A stretch of 5,809 nucleotides of DNA, taken from Methanobacteriota archaeon. GTDB lineage: Archaea > Halobacteriota > Methanosarcinia > Methanosarcinales > Methanoperedenaceae. Below the pieces are notes generated by a model. The model did not search any database, had not been told where the DNA came from, and was given only the letters and a program-made list of their open reading frames with translations. The translations under genes were made by a program, and so were the position numbers. Shown here one piece after another: positions 1 through 5,743 of this stretch; the first letter of the stretch is position 1, and each line of letters starts with the position of its first letter. Where the stretch lies: assembly GCA_018899795.1 (NCBI GenBank), contig JAHIHJ010000074.1, positions 1 through 5,809 on the forward strand, given 5' to 3'.

Positions 1-350
1 CGGCAAGCGCGGACGATAATATGCTGGTGCAGGCTATTGCAGGTGAAAAATATGCCCTTGGATACTTCGGCTACGCATACTATGTTGAAAATCCGGGCAA
101 GTTGAAACTGGTGGCAATAGACAGCGGTAAAGGGCAGGTTCTTCCATCCGAGCAAACAATCAACGACGGCACATACAAACCATTATCAAGACCGCTCTTC
201 ATTTATGTGAATAAAGAATCCATGAAACGTCCTGAAATCAAAGAGTTCGTAAAATATTATCTCGCCCAGGGAAAAGAGCTTGTGTCGCAGGTGGGCTATG
301 TGAAGATGCCGGACTCGGTGTATGAAGAGGGATTAAGCAGAGCGAGATGA
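1..350 (+). CDS. pstS: PstS, phosphate ABC transporter substrate-binding protein (C-terminal part only)
   Basis: This is the last 115 codons of a gene that begins before the window; the frame is open from base 3 and ends at TGA 348-350. PstS is the extracytoplasmic protein that binds inorganic phosphate and delivers it to the PstC-PstA channel. The fragment shows family patterns: ASADDN followed by a GEKYALGYFGYAYY stretch, a GTYKPLSRPLFIYV stretch, and a terminal VGYVKMPDSVYEEG. These are typical of the second lobe and C-terminus of phosphate-binding proteins. The signal peptide or lipobox and the first lobe are outside the window. The ATG at 21 is an internal Met, not the start. It is followed after 51 bp by pstC in the same direction. 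Identity is confident from sequence plus operon order; the length of the full protein is unknown. Confidence 0.95.
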   Translation, partial: ASADDNMLVQAIAGEKYALGYFGYAYYVENPGKLKLVAIDSGKGQVLPSEQTINDGTYKPLSRPLFIYVNKESMKRPEIKEFVKYYLAQGKELVSQVGYVKMPDSVYEEGLSRAR

Positions 351-390
351 AAACGCAAGTAATATATGTAAAGTATTCAGTTAGTTCCTT

Positions 391-395
391 GAGGT
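391..395 (+). promoter_or_regulatory. Ribosome binding site of pstC (GAGGT, supports a TTG start)
   Basis: GAGGT lies 6 nt before TTG 402. The same GAGGT-6 nt arrangement precedes the pstA start, so the TTG is favoured over the in-frame ATG at 417, whose only purine-rich upstream run (AGAGG, 412-416) touches the codon directly. An AT-rich patch at 361-368 (AATATATG) could be a weak internal TATA box, but I cannot support it further. Confidence 0.75.
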
Positions 396-401
396 ATAAA
401 G

Positions 402-1295
402 TTGGATAGACAGAGGATGCAGAGAATCAGGGAGTTTGCTATTGAAAAATCCCTCTTCCTCTGTGCCCTTGTCTCTATTTTAACCACCCTTGGAATAGTC
501 CTTGTCCTCATTTTCGAGACCCTCTCATTTTTTGAGGAAGTTCCGATACTTGATTTTCTCACAGGCACAACATGGGCGCCCACTTACCGCCCCCAGCATT
601 TCGGCGTGCTTCCTTTGATAAACGGCACTCTCATGATTGCTGTGGGTGCAGCCGTAATTGCTATTCCTCTGGGCATAGCCAGCGCAATTTACCTGAGCGA
701 ATATGCCAGCGCAAAAGTGCGCCAGACGGTGAAACCGGTGCTTGAGATACTGGCTGGTATACCTACTGTGGTGTACGGTTATTTTGCTATAAGCTTCATA
801 ACCCCTCTGCTTCGCGAAATAGTGCCCGATGCAAACATATTCAATGCAGCCTCGGCATCCATAGTGGTAGGCATCATGATCCTTCCAATGGTCTCAAGTT
901 TAAGCGAAGATGCCATGCGTTCAGTGCCTCGTGCTCTTAGAGAAGGCGCGTATGCTCTTGGTTCAACAAAATTTGAGGTATCCACAAAGATTGTAGTTCC
1001 TGCTGCGCTCTCAGGCATACTTGCCTCTTTCATTCTTGCCATATCAAGGGCTTTGGGCGAGACAATGGCTGTTACATTAGCCGCTGGCGCAACTCCCAAA
1101 ATGACGCTGGATTTCTTCGAGAGCATCCAGACAATGACGGCTTACATAGTGCAGGTGAGCATGGGTGATACGCCTCACGGGAGCATTGAATACAAGACAA
1201 TATTCGCTGTCGGAATGGTGCTTTTTGTTATGACTTTGGTGATGAACATCGCAAGCATGTGGATAAAAGAGAGGTACAGGGAGGTTTATTCGTGA
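402..1295 (+). CDS. pstC: PstC, phosphate ABC transporter permease
   Basis: PstC is one of the two membrane subunits that form the phosphate channel in the cytoplasmic membrane, pairing with PstA and docking on PstB. The 297-aa product has hydrophobic segments near residues 19-40, 68-98, 113-137, 151-169, 203-229 and 266-288, the usual six-helix layout. The cytoplasmic EAA loop that contacts the ATPase is visible at about 181-205 ([10 protein letters not shown] ... VVPAALSGI), as is the PstC-typical [10 protein letters not shown] at 215-224. Start: TTG 402 with GAGGT 6 nt upstream; an in-frame ATG at 417 would shorten it by five residues. It ends at TGA 1293-1295, overlapping the GTG of pstA by 4 nt (GTGA), which suggests translational coupling. 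Length fits the family. A TTG start may lower its translation relative to pstS (inference). Confidence 0.96.
   Translation: MDRQRMQRIREFAIEKSLFLCALVSILTTLGIVLVLIFETLSFFEEVPILDFLTGTTWAPTYRPQHFGVLPLINGTLMIAVGAAVIAIPLGIASAIYLSEYASAKVRQTVKPVLEILAGIPTVVYGYFAISFITPLLREIVPDANIFNAASASIVVGIMILPMVSSLSEDAMRSVPRALREGAYALGSTKFEVSTKIVVPAALSGILASFILAISRALGETMAVTLAAGATPKMTLDFFESIQTMTAYIVQVSMGDTPHGSIEYKTIFAVGMVLFVMTLVMNIASMWIKERYREVYS
1279..1285 (+). promoter_or_regulatory. Ribosome binding site of pstA (GGGAGGT, decides the start)
   Basis: GGGAGGT within the end of pstC sits 6 nt before GTG 1292. The longer in-frame alternative, GTG at 1259, has no comparable site upstream, so the site selects 1292 and removes 11 residues from the longest possible frame. 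Confidence 0.85.
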
Positions 1296-2134
1296 GATAT
1301 ATCAAAGGAAAGGTCTTTGAATCCCTGTGCCTTGCAGCTACCGTCATAGCTTTATTGCTTTTAGCAATGCTCCTGTGGGACGCATGGGATAAAGGCGCAG
1401 GCTGGCTCAGCATTAAATTCCTGGACAGCTTTCCATCGCGCTTCCCGGAGCAGGCAGGCATAAAATCCGCTCTCTGGGGCTCGATATGGCTCATGCTCCT
1501 CACAGCTTTAATTTCAATACCTCTTGGCGTAGGAGCAGCGATATACCTGGAAGAATACGCAGGAAGAAATAAGTTCACAAGGATAATAGAGATAAACATC
1601 TCCAACCTCGCAGGAGTGCCGAGCATTGTTTACGGCATTCTTGGTCTTGCGCTATTCGTGAGAGGAATGGCTCTTGGAAGAAGCGTCTTAGCAGGCGCTT
1701 TAACAATGGCTCTACTCATTCTCCCTATAATAATAATCTCAAGCCAGGAAGCGATCAGGGCTGTGCCATCTTCCATAAGAGAAGCCTCCTATGCTCTTGG
1801 GGCAACAAAGTGGCAGACTATCAAGCATCATGTCCTGCCTGCAGCTTTGCCCGGGATACTCACAGGAAACATACTTGCTCTTTCAAGGGCAATGGGCGAA
1901 GCAGCGCCTCTTATCATGATTGGCGCATTAACTTTCATAGCCTTCACGCCAGAGAGTCCTTTTGACCCTTTCACCGCTTTACCGATCCAGATTTTCAACT
2001 GGGCTTCAAGACCTAAAGTGGAGTTTCAATACTTAGCTGCAGCAGGGATACTTGTGCTTCTGGGATTGCTTATAGCGATGAACGCAGCAGCCATAATAAT
2101 TAGAAACAAATACCAGAGGTACATAAAATGGTAA
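1292..2134 (+). CDS. pstA: PstA, phosphate ABC transporter permease
   Basis: PstA is the second channel subunit of the phosphate transporter and partners PstC in the membrane. From GTG 1292 the product is 280 aa, which fits the family. A hydrophobic helix at about 11-29 is followed by an extracytoplasmic loop, then helices near 60-86, 104-123, 132-151, 183-218 and 246-271. The EAA loop is clear at about 163-189 ([12 protein letters not shown] ... VLPAALPGI), and [16 protein letters not shown] (198-213) is typical of PstA rather than PstC. The start was chosen by the GGGAGGT site and by the 4-nt GTGA overlap with the pstC stop; the upstream GTG 1259 is less likely. The 3' end overlaps pstB by 7 nt. 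No damage is seen. Confidence 0.96.
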   Translation: MRYIKGKVFESLCLAATVIALLLLAMLLWDAWDKGAGWLSIKFLDSFPSRFPEQAGIKSALWGSIWLMLLTALISIPLGVGAAIYLEEYAGRNKFTRIIEINISNLAGVPSIVYGILGLALFVRGMALGRSVLAGALTMALLILPIIIISSQEAIRAVPSSIREASYALGATKWQTIKHHVLPAALPGILTGNILALSRAMGEAAPLIMIGALTFIAFTPESPFDPFTALPIQIFNWASRPKVEFQYLAAAGILVLLGLLIAMNAAAIIIRNKYQRYIKW

Positions 2135-2874
2135 CAGCTATTCAGACTAATAGTTTAAGCACATGGTATGGCAGCAAGCAGGCGTTGGAAAACGTGAGCA
2201 TGGGTATCGAGGAAAACAAGATAACTGCAATAATAGGTCCGAGCGGCTGCGGGAAGTCCACGTTCATAAGATGCCTGAATCGGATGAATGATCTTATTGA
2301 GAATTTCAGGACAGAGGGCGAAATTCTGATATTCGGGAAGGAAATAAATAAAGAAGACCCTGTTGAACTGAGAAAAAACGTTGGCATGGTGTTCCAGAAG
2401 CCAAATCCATTTCCTAAGAGCATTTACGAAAACGTAGCCTATGGACCGAAAATTCATGGAATTAATGAAAACAAGCTTGATATAATAGTTGAGGAGAGTT
2501 TGAAAAAAGCAGCGCTCTGGGACGAGGTCAAGGACAGGTTAAATGATAATGCCCTGGAATTGAGCGGAGGACAGCAGCAAAGATTATGCATTGCAAGGGC
2601 TCTTGCAGTAAAGCCGGAGATAATACTGTTCGATGAGCCGTGCTCTGCACTTGATCCGATTTCCACAAGCAAGATAGAGGATTTGATGCTGGAGTTAAAG
2701 AAGGAATATACTTTAGTAATAGTCACGCATAACATGCAGCAGGCTGCAAGGGTAAGCGACCACACTGCCTATTTTCTTTATGGAAAGCTGATAGAGTTTG
2801 GAGAAACAAATCAGATATTTAAGAAGCCAAAGGAAAAGAGTACAGAAGATTACATAATCGGGAGGTTTGGATAA
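2128..2874 (+). CDS. pstB: PstB, phosphate ABC transporter ATP-binding protein
   Basis: PstB is the cytoplasmic ATPase that drives phosphate import. The 248-aa sequence has every ABC ATPase motif: Walker [10 protein letters not shown] at 37-45, followed by the PstB-typical LNRMNDL; Q-loop around Q90 in [10 protein letters not shown]; signature LSGGQQQR at 145-152; Walker B ILFDEP at 166-171 with catalytic E170; D-loop SALDP at 173-177; and switch histidine H201 in VTHNMQQA. Spacing and length are normal for the family. The start ATG 2128 has GAGGT at 2116-2120, 7 nt upstream, and overlaps the end of pstA by 7 nt. The stop TAA 2872-2874 leaves 1 nt before the phoU ATG. All residues needed for ATP binding and hydrolysis are present. 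Confidence 0.98.
   Translation: MVTAIQTNSLSTWYGSKQALENVSMGIEENKITAIIGPSGCGKSTFIRCLNRMNDLIENFRTEGEILIFGKEINKEDPVELRKNVGMVFQKPNPFPKSIYENVAYGPKIHGINENKLDIIVEESLKKAALWDEVKDRLNDNALELSGGQQQRLCIARALAVKPEIILFDEPCSALDPISTSKIEDLMLELKKEYTLVIVTHNMQQAARVSDHTAYFLYGKLIEFGETNQIFKKPKEKSTEDYIIGRFG
2861..2866 (+). promoter_or_regulatory. Ribosome binding site of phoU (GGAGGT, decides the start)
   Basis: GGAGGT in the last codons of pstB is 9 nt before ATG 2876. It directly abuts the in-frame TTG at 2867, leaving no spacer, so the TTG is unlikely to be the start. Confidence 0.8.
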
Positions 2875-2875
2875 T

Positions 2876-3529
2876 ATGGTCCGGGAAGCGTATCACAAAG
2901 ACCTTCACAAATTGAAGGAAGAAATACTTAACATGGGAAGCCGTGTAGGCATGATGATTGGAGAGGCTGTACTCTCCCTTAAAAATCGCGATGTTGAGCT
3001 GGCTCAGAAGGTCATTGACATGGATAATGAGATCGATGCCCTTGATCACAGCATTGAGGAGAACTGTATGCGCCTTCTTGCCCTCCAGCAGCCCATGGCG
3101 CGGGATCTGAGGCTTATAATCTCGGTATTAAAAATGTCCATAGACCTTGAAAGGATGGGCGATCTTGCATTGGAAGTAGCGGTTATTACCAAAATGACTG
3201 CTAATGTGCCTCCTATAAAGCCACTAATAGACCTGCCAAGAATGGCGGAGATATGTCAGCAAATGCTTGCAAATACCATGAGCGCCTTTGAGAATAAGGA
3301 TGTTGAGCTTGCAAGGGCTGTTGCGAAGCGGGATGATGAAATTGATATGCTCTTTGACCAGGTAAGAAGAGAACTGATTTCCTACATGATCGAGGATCCG
3401 AAAAAGATAACTGGCGCACAGCATCTGACTTTTGTTGCAAGGTATCTTGAGAGGATAGGGGATCACATAACGAATCTGTGTGAGAGTGTGGTTTTCATGG
3501 TGACGGGCGAGAGGGTGGAGTTGAATTAG
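2876..3529 (+). CDS. phoU: PhoU, phosphate transport regulatory protein
   Basis: PhoU is a cytoplasmic all-helical protein that restrains phosphate uptake and signals phosphate sufficiency through the Pst transporter. The 217-aa product has the expected two tandem PhoU repeats, each a three-helix bundle. In the first (about 8-107) the metal-binding type motif is ERMGD at 92-96; in the second (about 120-210) it is ERIGDH at 192-197. Each is preceded by an acidic helix, DMDNEIDALD at 48-57 and KRDDEIDMLF at 151-160, so the halves align well. Length matches the family. It is the last gene of the pst operon, 1 nt after pstB. Whether the partner is a histidine kinase, as in bacteria, cannot be told here; many archaea lack PhoR, so direct control of the transporter is an inference. 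No hairpin terminator follows; a T5 run at 3555-3559 is the only candidate stop signal. Confidence 0.96.
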   Translation: MVREAYHKDLHKLKEEILNMGSRVGMMIGEAVLSLKNRDVELAQKVIDMDNEIDALDHSIEENCMRLLALQQPMARDLRLIISVLKMSIDLERMGDLALEVAVITKMTANVPPIKPLIDLPRMAEICQQMLANTMSAFENKDVELARAVAKRDDEIDMLFDQVRRELISYMIEDPKKITGAQHLTFVARYLERIGDHITNLCESVVFMVTGERVELN

Positions 3530-3547
3530 TTATTCTTGATATGGTGG

Positions 3548-3678
3548 GGTATTATTTTTGCTGACAGTTTTGACCCTTGATACCTCTTGCACTGAATGGT
3601 GTCAAATACCGTCCGATGCCTGCTGAAAAACTATTGATGTACAAAACCTTCTGTCTAGGGAGTCGGCGGAATAATACC
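3548..3678. mobile_element. Putative 131-bp MITE-like element with terminal inverted repeats
   Basis: This is the non-coding gap between phoU and the convergent gene. It begins GGTATTATT (3548-3556) and ends AATAATACC (3670-3678), a perfect 9-bp inverted repeat. Just inside, GCTGAC (3560-3565) matches GCCGAC read from the other end (3662-3667) with one difference, so the repeat extends imperfectly to about 17-18 bp. Short size, imperfect long terminal repeats and no coding capacity fit a non-autonomous transposon remnant. A clean target-site duplication is not obvious, which weakens the call. The short frames running through it are not recognisable. Alternatives are a degraded insertion-sequence relic or an operon-end structure. 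The left arm contains the T5 run that could terminate the pst transcript. Confidence 0.45.
3577..3605. repeat. Internal hairpin of the intergenic element
   Basis: TTGATACC (3577-3584) pairs with GGTGTCAA (3598-3605) over 8 positions, one of them a G-U wobble, around a 13-nt loop. A second possible partner of the same right arm is TTTGAC at 3569-3574, so two alternative stems compete. It has no following T-run and is not a bacterial-type terminator. It probably belongs to the mobile element. Confidence 0.4.
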
Positions 3679-3705
3679 TTTTATGCTCTCCAATACCGAA
3701 TTTTG

Positions 3706-4260
3706 TCACTTTTCACATTTATCTACCGCAAATTCAAAATCAATACTTTGAATTCTTTCAATACCTTCTTCAATATATATTACTAACTTCTCATTTCTTT
3801 TTATATGGATTTGACGCTTTAGTTTTCCAGTCTCCATTTTTAATTCACCATATTTGTACTCATCCAATGGTATACTTCCTCTTGTTTCCCCTATTTCTAT
3901 ACAAGGAAGCAGTGAAGTATTATCTGGAATCTCATTTCCACTTATGTCCTTTAACGTCAATTTTATCCAATACCCATCTTCTGCAGGTATAACTATTCGT
4001 TGGTTTGTTCCTTTAAAGGGCGATAGCATAATGAGCGACTTCCCACGTTGCCCATTATATTTTAGCTCGCAGTAGTCTTTATAGTCCTCATTTTTATTTG
4101 AAATGAATAACCTCCTACATCCCTCTCTTATGTCAAGGTAATTTGTAATAGCAATCTCTATATTTTCTGAGATTTTACCCCATATTTTCCCCCCATACTC
4201 TAAAGCTACAAAATTTCGTAAACGGTTCAATACATTTTCATTTATCTGAACTGATGGCAT
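3706..4260 (-). CDS. Hypothetical protein with ribbon-helix-helix-like N-terminus
   Basis: A 184-aa protein I do not recognise as a whole. Residues 1-42 look like a ribbon-helix-helix DNA-binding unit: a short strand (SVQINENV), a helix (LNRLRNFVALEY), a GGKIWGKI turn, then a helix (SENIEIAITNYL). This resembles archaeal antitoxin/regulator N-termini. Residues about 60-180 are rich in alternating hydrophobic and polar residues, suggesting a beta-rich C-terminal domain of unknown role; it is not an AbrB fold by motif. ATG 4258-4260 has no spaced Shine-Dalgarno site, but a TATA box centred about 27 nt upstream implies a leaderless mRNA starting at or next to the ATG. It is divergent from the 47-aa ORF and the PIN gene. 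Base composition is AT-rich, unlike much of pst. It may be an autoregulator or an antitoxin; the DNA-binding role is inferred from pattern only. Confidence 0.8.
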   Translation of the reverse strand: MPSVQINENVLNRLRNFVALEYGGKIWGKISENIEIAITNYLDIREGCRRLFISNKNEDYKDYCELKYNGQRGKSLIMLSPFKGTNQRIVIPAEDGYWIKLTLKDISGNEIPDNTSLLPCIEIGETRGSIPLDEYKYGELKMETGKLKRQIHIKRNEKLVIYIEEGIERIQSIDFEFAVDKCEK

Positions 4261-4283
4261 ACCCCTATATTATCACTTTGCTA

Positions 4284-4291
4284 TATTTATA
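4284..4291 (-). promoter_or_regulatory. TATA box for the RHH-like gene, leaderless start
   Basis: TATAAATA on the minus strand, inside the 12-bp interrupted palindrome-like CTATAAATATAG (4281-4292). Its centre is about 27 nt upstream of the ATG at 4260, the usual archaeal TATA-to-transcription-start distance, so transcription should begin at the start codon. Confidence 0.6.
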
Positions 4292-4301
4292 GATTATGTT
4301 A

Positions 4302-4326
4302 AAATGGTAATATATTTAAATGGTAA
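4302..4326. repeat. Two 9-bp direct repeats AAATGGTAA, candidate operator
   Basis: AAATGGTAA occurs at 4302-4310 and again at 4318-4326, 16 bp start to start, and both copies run on into TATAT (directly or after AC). They lie between the two divergent TATA boxes; the second copy directly abuts the + strand TATA box. Occupancy by a dimeric regulator would block both or at least the forward promoter. The link to the neighbouring RHH-like protein is inference. Confidence 0.45.
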
Positions 4327-4328
4327 AC

Positions 4329-4336
4329 TATATAAA
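4329..4336 (+). promoter_or_regulatory. TATA box for the 47-aa ORF and PIN gene
   Basis: TATATAAA is centred about 37 nt before ATG 4370, so transcription should start near 4358-4360 and leave a leader of about ten bases. Only a weak GGGT (4358-4361) precedes the ATG. It should drive both downstream genes as a two-gene transcript. Confidence 0.55.
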
Positions 4337-4369
4337 CAATAAAAGTATCGTGCGATTGGGTAATATAAA

Positions 4370-4513
4370 ATGAACCATGACGAAATAATAGACCATTTGA
4401 AAAACAACGCGGAATATCTACAAGAGTTGGAGCCTAATTTGGTGAAATATGAACTATGTAACATTAATGCCATTGAAGAACGGAGGGATATAATCATAAT
4501 TGAGAGGGCTTGA
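4370..4513 (+). CDS. Small acidic 47-aa protein, possible antitoxin
   Basis: ATG 4370 to TGA 4511-4513 encodes 47 residues with 11 acidic and 5 basic (Lys/Arg) side chains. The first 20 residues (MNHDEIIDHLKNNAEYLQEL) are predicted helical and recall the N-terminal helix that precedes the catalytic core in MNT-type nucleotidyltransferase antitoxins, but no GSYARG core follows, so it is not such an enzyme. The C-terminus is ERRDIIIIERA. It has a TATA box upstream and ends 2 nt before the ATG of the PIN gene, the usual antitoxin-toxin order. Its second half also supplies the ribosome site of that gene. I do not recognise the family; the antitoxin idea rests on size, charge and position. Another possibility is a remnant of a longer gene or a leader peptide. 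Confidence 0.55.
   Translation: MNHDEIIDHLKNNAEYLQELEPNLVKYELCNINAIEERRDIIIIERA
4504..4508 (+). promoter_or_regulatory. Ribosome binding site of the PIN gene
   Basis: GAGGG ends 7 nt before ATG 4516. The in-frame TTG at 4510, two codons earlier, is too close to this site to be the start. The site lies inside the last codons of the 47-aa ORF, so the two may be translationally coupled. Confidence 0.7.
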
Positions 4514-4515
4514 GT

Positions 4516-5529
4516 ATGGATATTTATTTAAAAAAGCTGTATTTTGATACAGATCATATAGTTGATATATTTTTAAAAGAAGATTATTTGTTTAGCTGGG
4601 ATGAAATTCAAGGAATAGATATGGGTGAGTTCATAAAGTTTCTAAGAAATAAATACAACATAAATGGGATAAAAAGTGAAAACATTGAAGAAACCGATGG
4701 TGGTAGGACAATAAATGTATCCACTAATAAGAACTCTCTTTCGCTCAGGCTTAACAATGAAAAAACCAAGGCGTCCAAGGCAAATCTGACAATCGATGAC
4801 GGGAGAAACGATGAATTTAAAGTGAAGATAAAGAATGGTACGCTTAACGTATATGGAGAAAAATTTCTCGACGAAAGTAAAAAAATAAAAATAGAAAAAG
4901 CAACAGAACTGTGGAAACGTTGGAGTGGAGAACCAATCAGAATATCACCTTACTTAATTGGAGAATTTATTGCGGCTTCAAGCAGAAAGAGATTTCACTA
5001 TTCTCCGGATGAAGTTGTTAATATAATTAAAGACGAAATAATTCCAAAATGTAAAATAATATATGCTAAACTCTCACCTGATCCCAAAATCCTCGATATG
5101 CCCATCTTTGAGAAGTATGATTTATTGCGTGTGGATTTTGAGGGTAAAGCTACAATATCCAATAGGCTTATTGATCGGCATCAAGTTTCCTTTATGATAT
5201 CCAAAGATTTAAAGTATGGAAATTGGAAAGACCTTGATAAATGGACTAAAGGTATCGAACCAGGATTATCTTTTATCAATGAACCCGAAATCGCAATTAG
5301 TTCAACGTATTTTGAATTAGAATTTTTCAGAAAAGCTTCTGAGTTTGCACTGGAATTTGATATTCCTTTTAAAGATGCAATACATTTAGTTTATGCGACT
5401 CAAGAAAAAGTGGATATTATTGTAGCCAGTTGTGAGCATTTTCGTAATGCAGCACAAAAAATAGAGAAGAAATTCGGAATAGAAGTGTACCCACCTGAAC
5501 AAATTTTAAGTCAATTACCTACACCCTAA
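4516..5529 (+). CDS. Large PIN-domain-like protein, putative ribonuclease toxin
   Basis: 337 aa. PIN domains are Mg-dependent RNases using three or four clustered acidic residues. Signatures here: strand plus acid LYFDTD (D11, D13) at the N-terminus; helix SPYLIGEFIAAS with E150; and a clear C-terminal end, KDAIHLVYA with D287, then VDIIVASCEHF (301-309) and IEVYPPEQIL. The order is that of VapC-like PIN proteins, but typical VapC is about 130-150 aa. The extra length lies between the first and second acids (about 23-140, with a beta-rich region at 62-113 containing NSLSLRLNN and LTIDDGR) and between the second and third (about 160-265). The usual last Asp appears as C306-E307, so E307 may take its place. 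It follows the 47-aa ORF by 2 nt and is AT-rich. An active RNase toxin is an inference; a defence or RNA-processing role is possible. Confidence 0.8.
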   Translation: MDIYLKKLYFDTDHIVDIFLKEDYLFSWDEIQGIDMGEFIKFLRNKYNINGIKSENIEETDGGRTINVSTNKNSLSLRLNNEKTKASKANLTIDDGRNDEFKVKIKNGTLNVYGEKFLDESKKIKIEKATELWKRWSGEPIRISPYLIGEFIAASSRKRFHYSPDEVVNIIKDEIIPKCKIIYAKLSPDPKILDMPIFEKYDLLRVDFEGKATISNRLIDRHQVSFMISKDLKYGNWKDLDKWTKGIEPGLSFINEPEIAISSTYFELEFFRKASEFALEFDIPFKDAIHLVYATQEKVDIIVASCEHFRNAAQKIEKKFGIEVYPPEQILSQLPTP

Positions 5530-5535
5530 AAGGGT
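5523..5535. repeat. Short palindrome across the PIN gene stop codon
   Basis: ACCCT-AAA-AGGGT, with 5-bp perfect arms and a 3-nt centre. It spans the stop codon (5527-5529) and its last base is the first base of the next TATA box, so it could be a protein-binding site over that promoter or a minimal transcript hairpin. Confidence 0.35.
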
Positions 5536-5544
5536 TTATATAAA
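5535..5544 (+). promoter_or_regulatory. TATA box for the broken downstream gene
   Basis: TTTATATAAA is a good archaeal box A match. It is centred about 50 nt before ATG 5589, predicting transcription from about 5565 and a leader of some 24 nt that contains the GAGGG ribosome site at 5577-5581, 7 nt before the ATG. Confidence 0.6.
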
Positions 5545-5588
5545 AACAATGGATATCCAAAATTGAAATTTAAAATGAGGGAAAATAT

Positions 5589-5743
5589 ATGAATCCACCA
5601 CAAGTCCATTACAGGTAATAAGGGAAGACCTTGAAACTTTTGAAATTAATGGCGAGAAATTTGTTCGGGATTATGAGCTTGAACGCACCATAATCAGAAA
5701 TAACCTCCTACTGTCTTGTCAAGTGTCAATTAGCAACAAATAA
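5589..5743 (+). pseudogene. Frameshifted, probably truncated gene fragment
   Basis: ATG 5589 has a TATA box and a GAGGG site 7 nt upstream, so it looks like a genuine start. Its frame gives only MNPPQVHYR before TAA 5616-5618. Another frame, codons from 5579 to TAA 5741-5743, reads as normal protein: TSPLQVIREDLETFEINGEK, then FVRDYELERTIIRNN. That frame has no start codon of its own. Adding one base near the fourth or fifth nucleotide of the gene joins ATG to this frame as MN-STTSPLQV, consistent with a one-base deletion. From about 5705 the sequence (LLLSCQVSISNK) no longer looks like a continuation, suggesting a second break. I do not recognise the family. Alternatives are a sequencing or assembly error or a very short intact gene. 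Confidence 0.5.

Noticed and set aside
1259..1291. Upstream GTG giving PstA 11 more residues
   Set aside because: The GGGAGGT site 6 nt before GTG 1292 and the GTGA overlap with the pstC stop fit the shorter start much better.
2867..2875. TTG start for phoU
   Set aside because: It abuts the GGAGGT site without spacer; ATG 2876 has a 9-nt spacer and a normal PhoU N-terminus.
3577..3786. A 69-codon open frame on the + strand after phoU
   Set aside because: It runs through the inverted-repeat element and antisense to the end of the RHH-like gene, has no ribosome site, and gives no recognisable protein.
4294..4497. 67-codon frame on the minus strand opposite the 47-aa ORF
   Set aside because: It is antisense to the better supported small ORF and runs into the divergent promoter region; no promoter, ribosome site or protein signature.
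4370..4513. 47-aa ORF as an MNT-type nucleotidyltransferase antitoxin
   Set aside because: Only the leading helix is similar; the GSYARG and DxD core motifs are absent.
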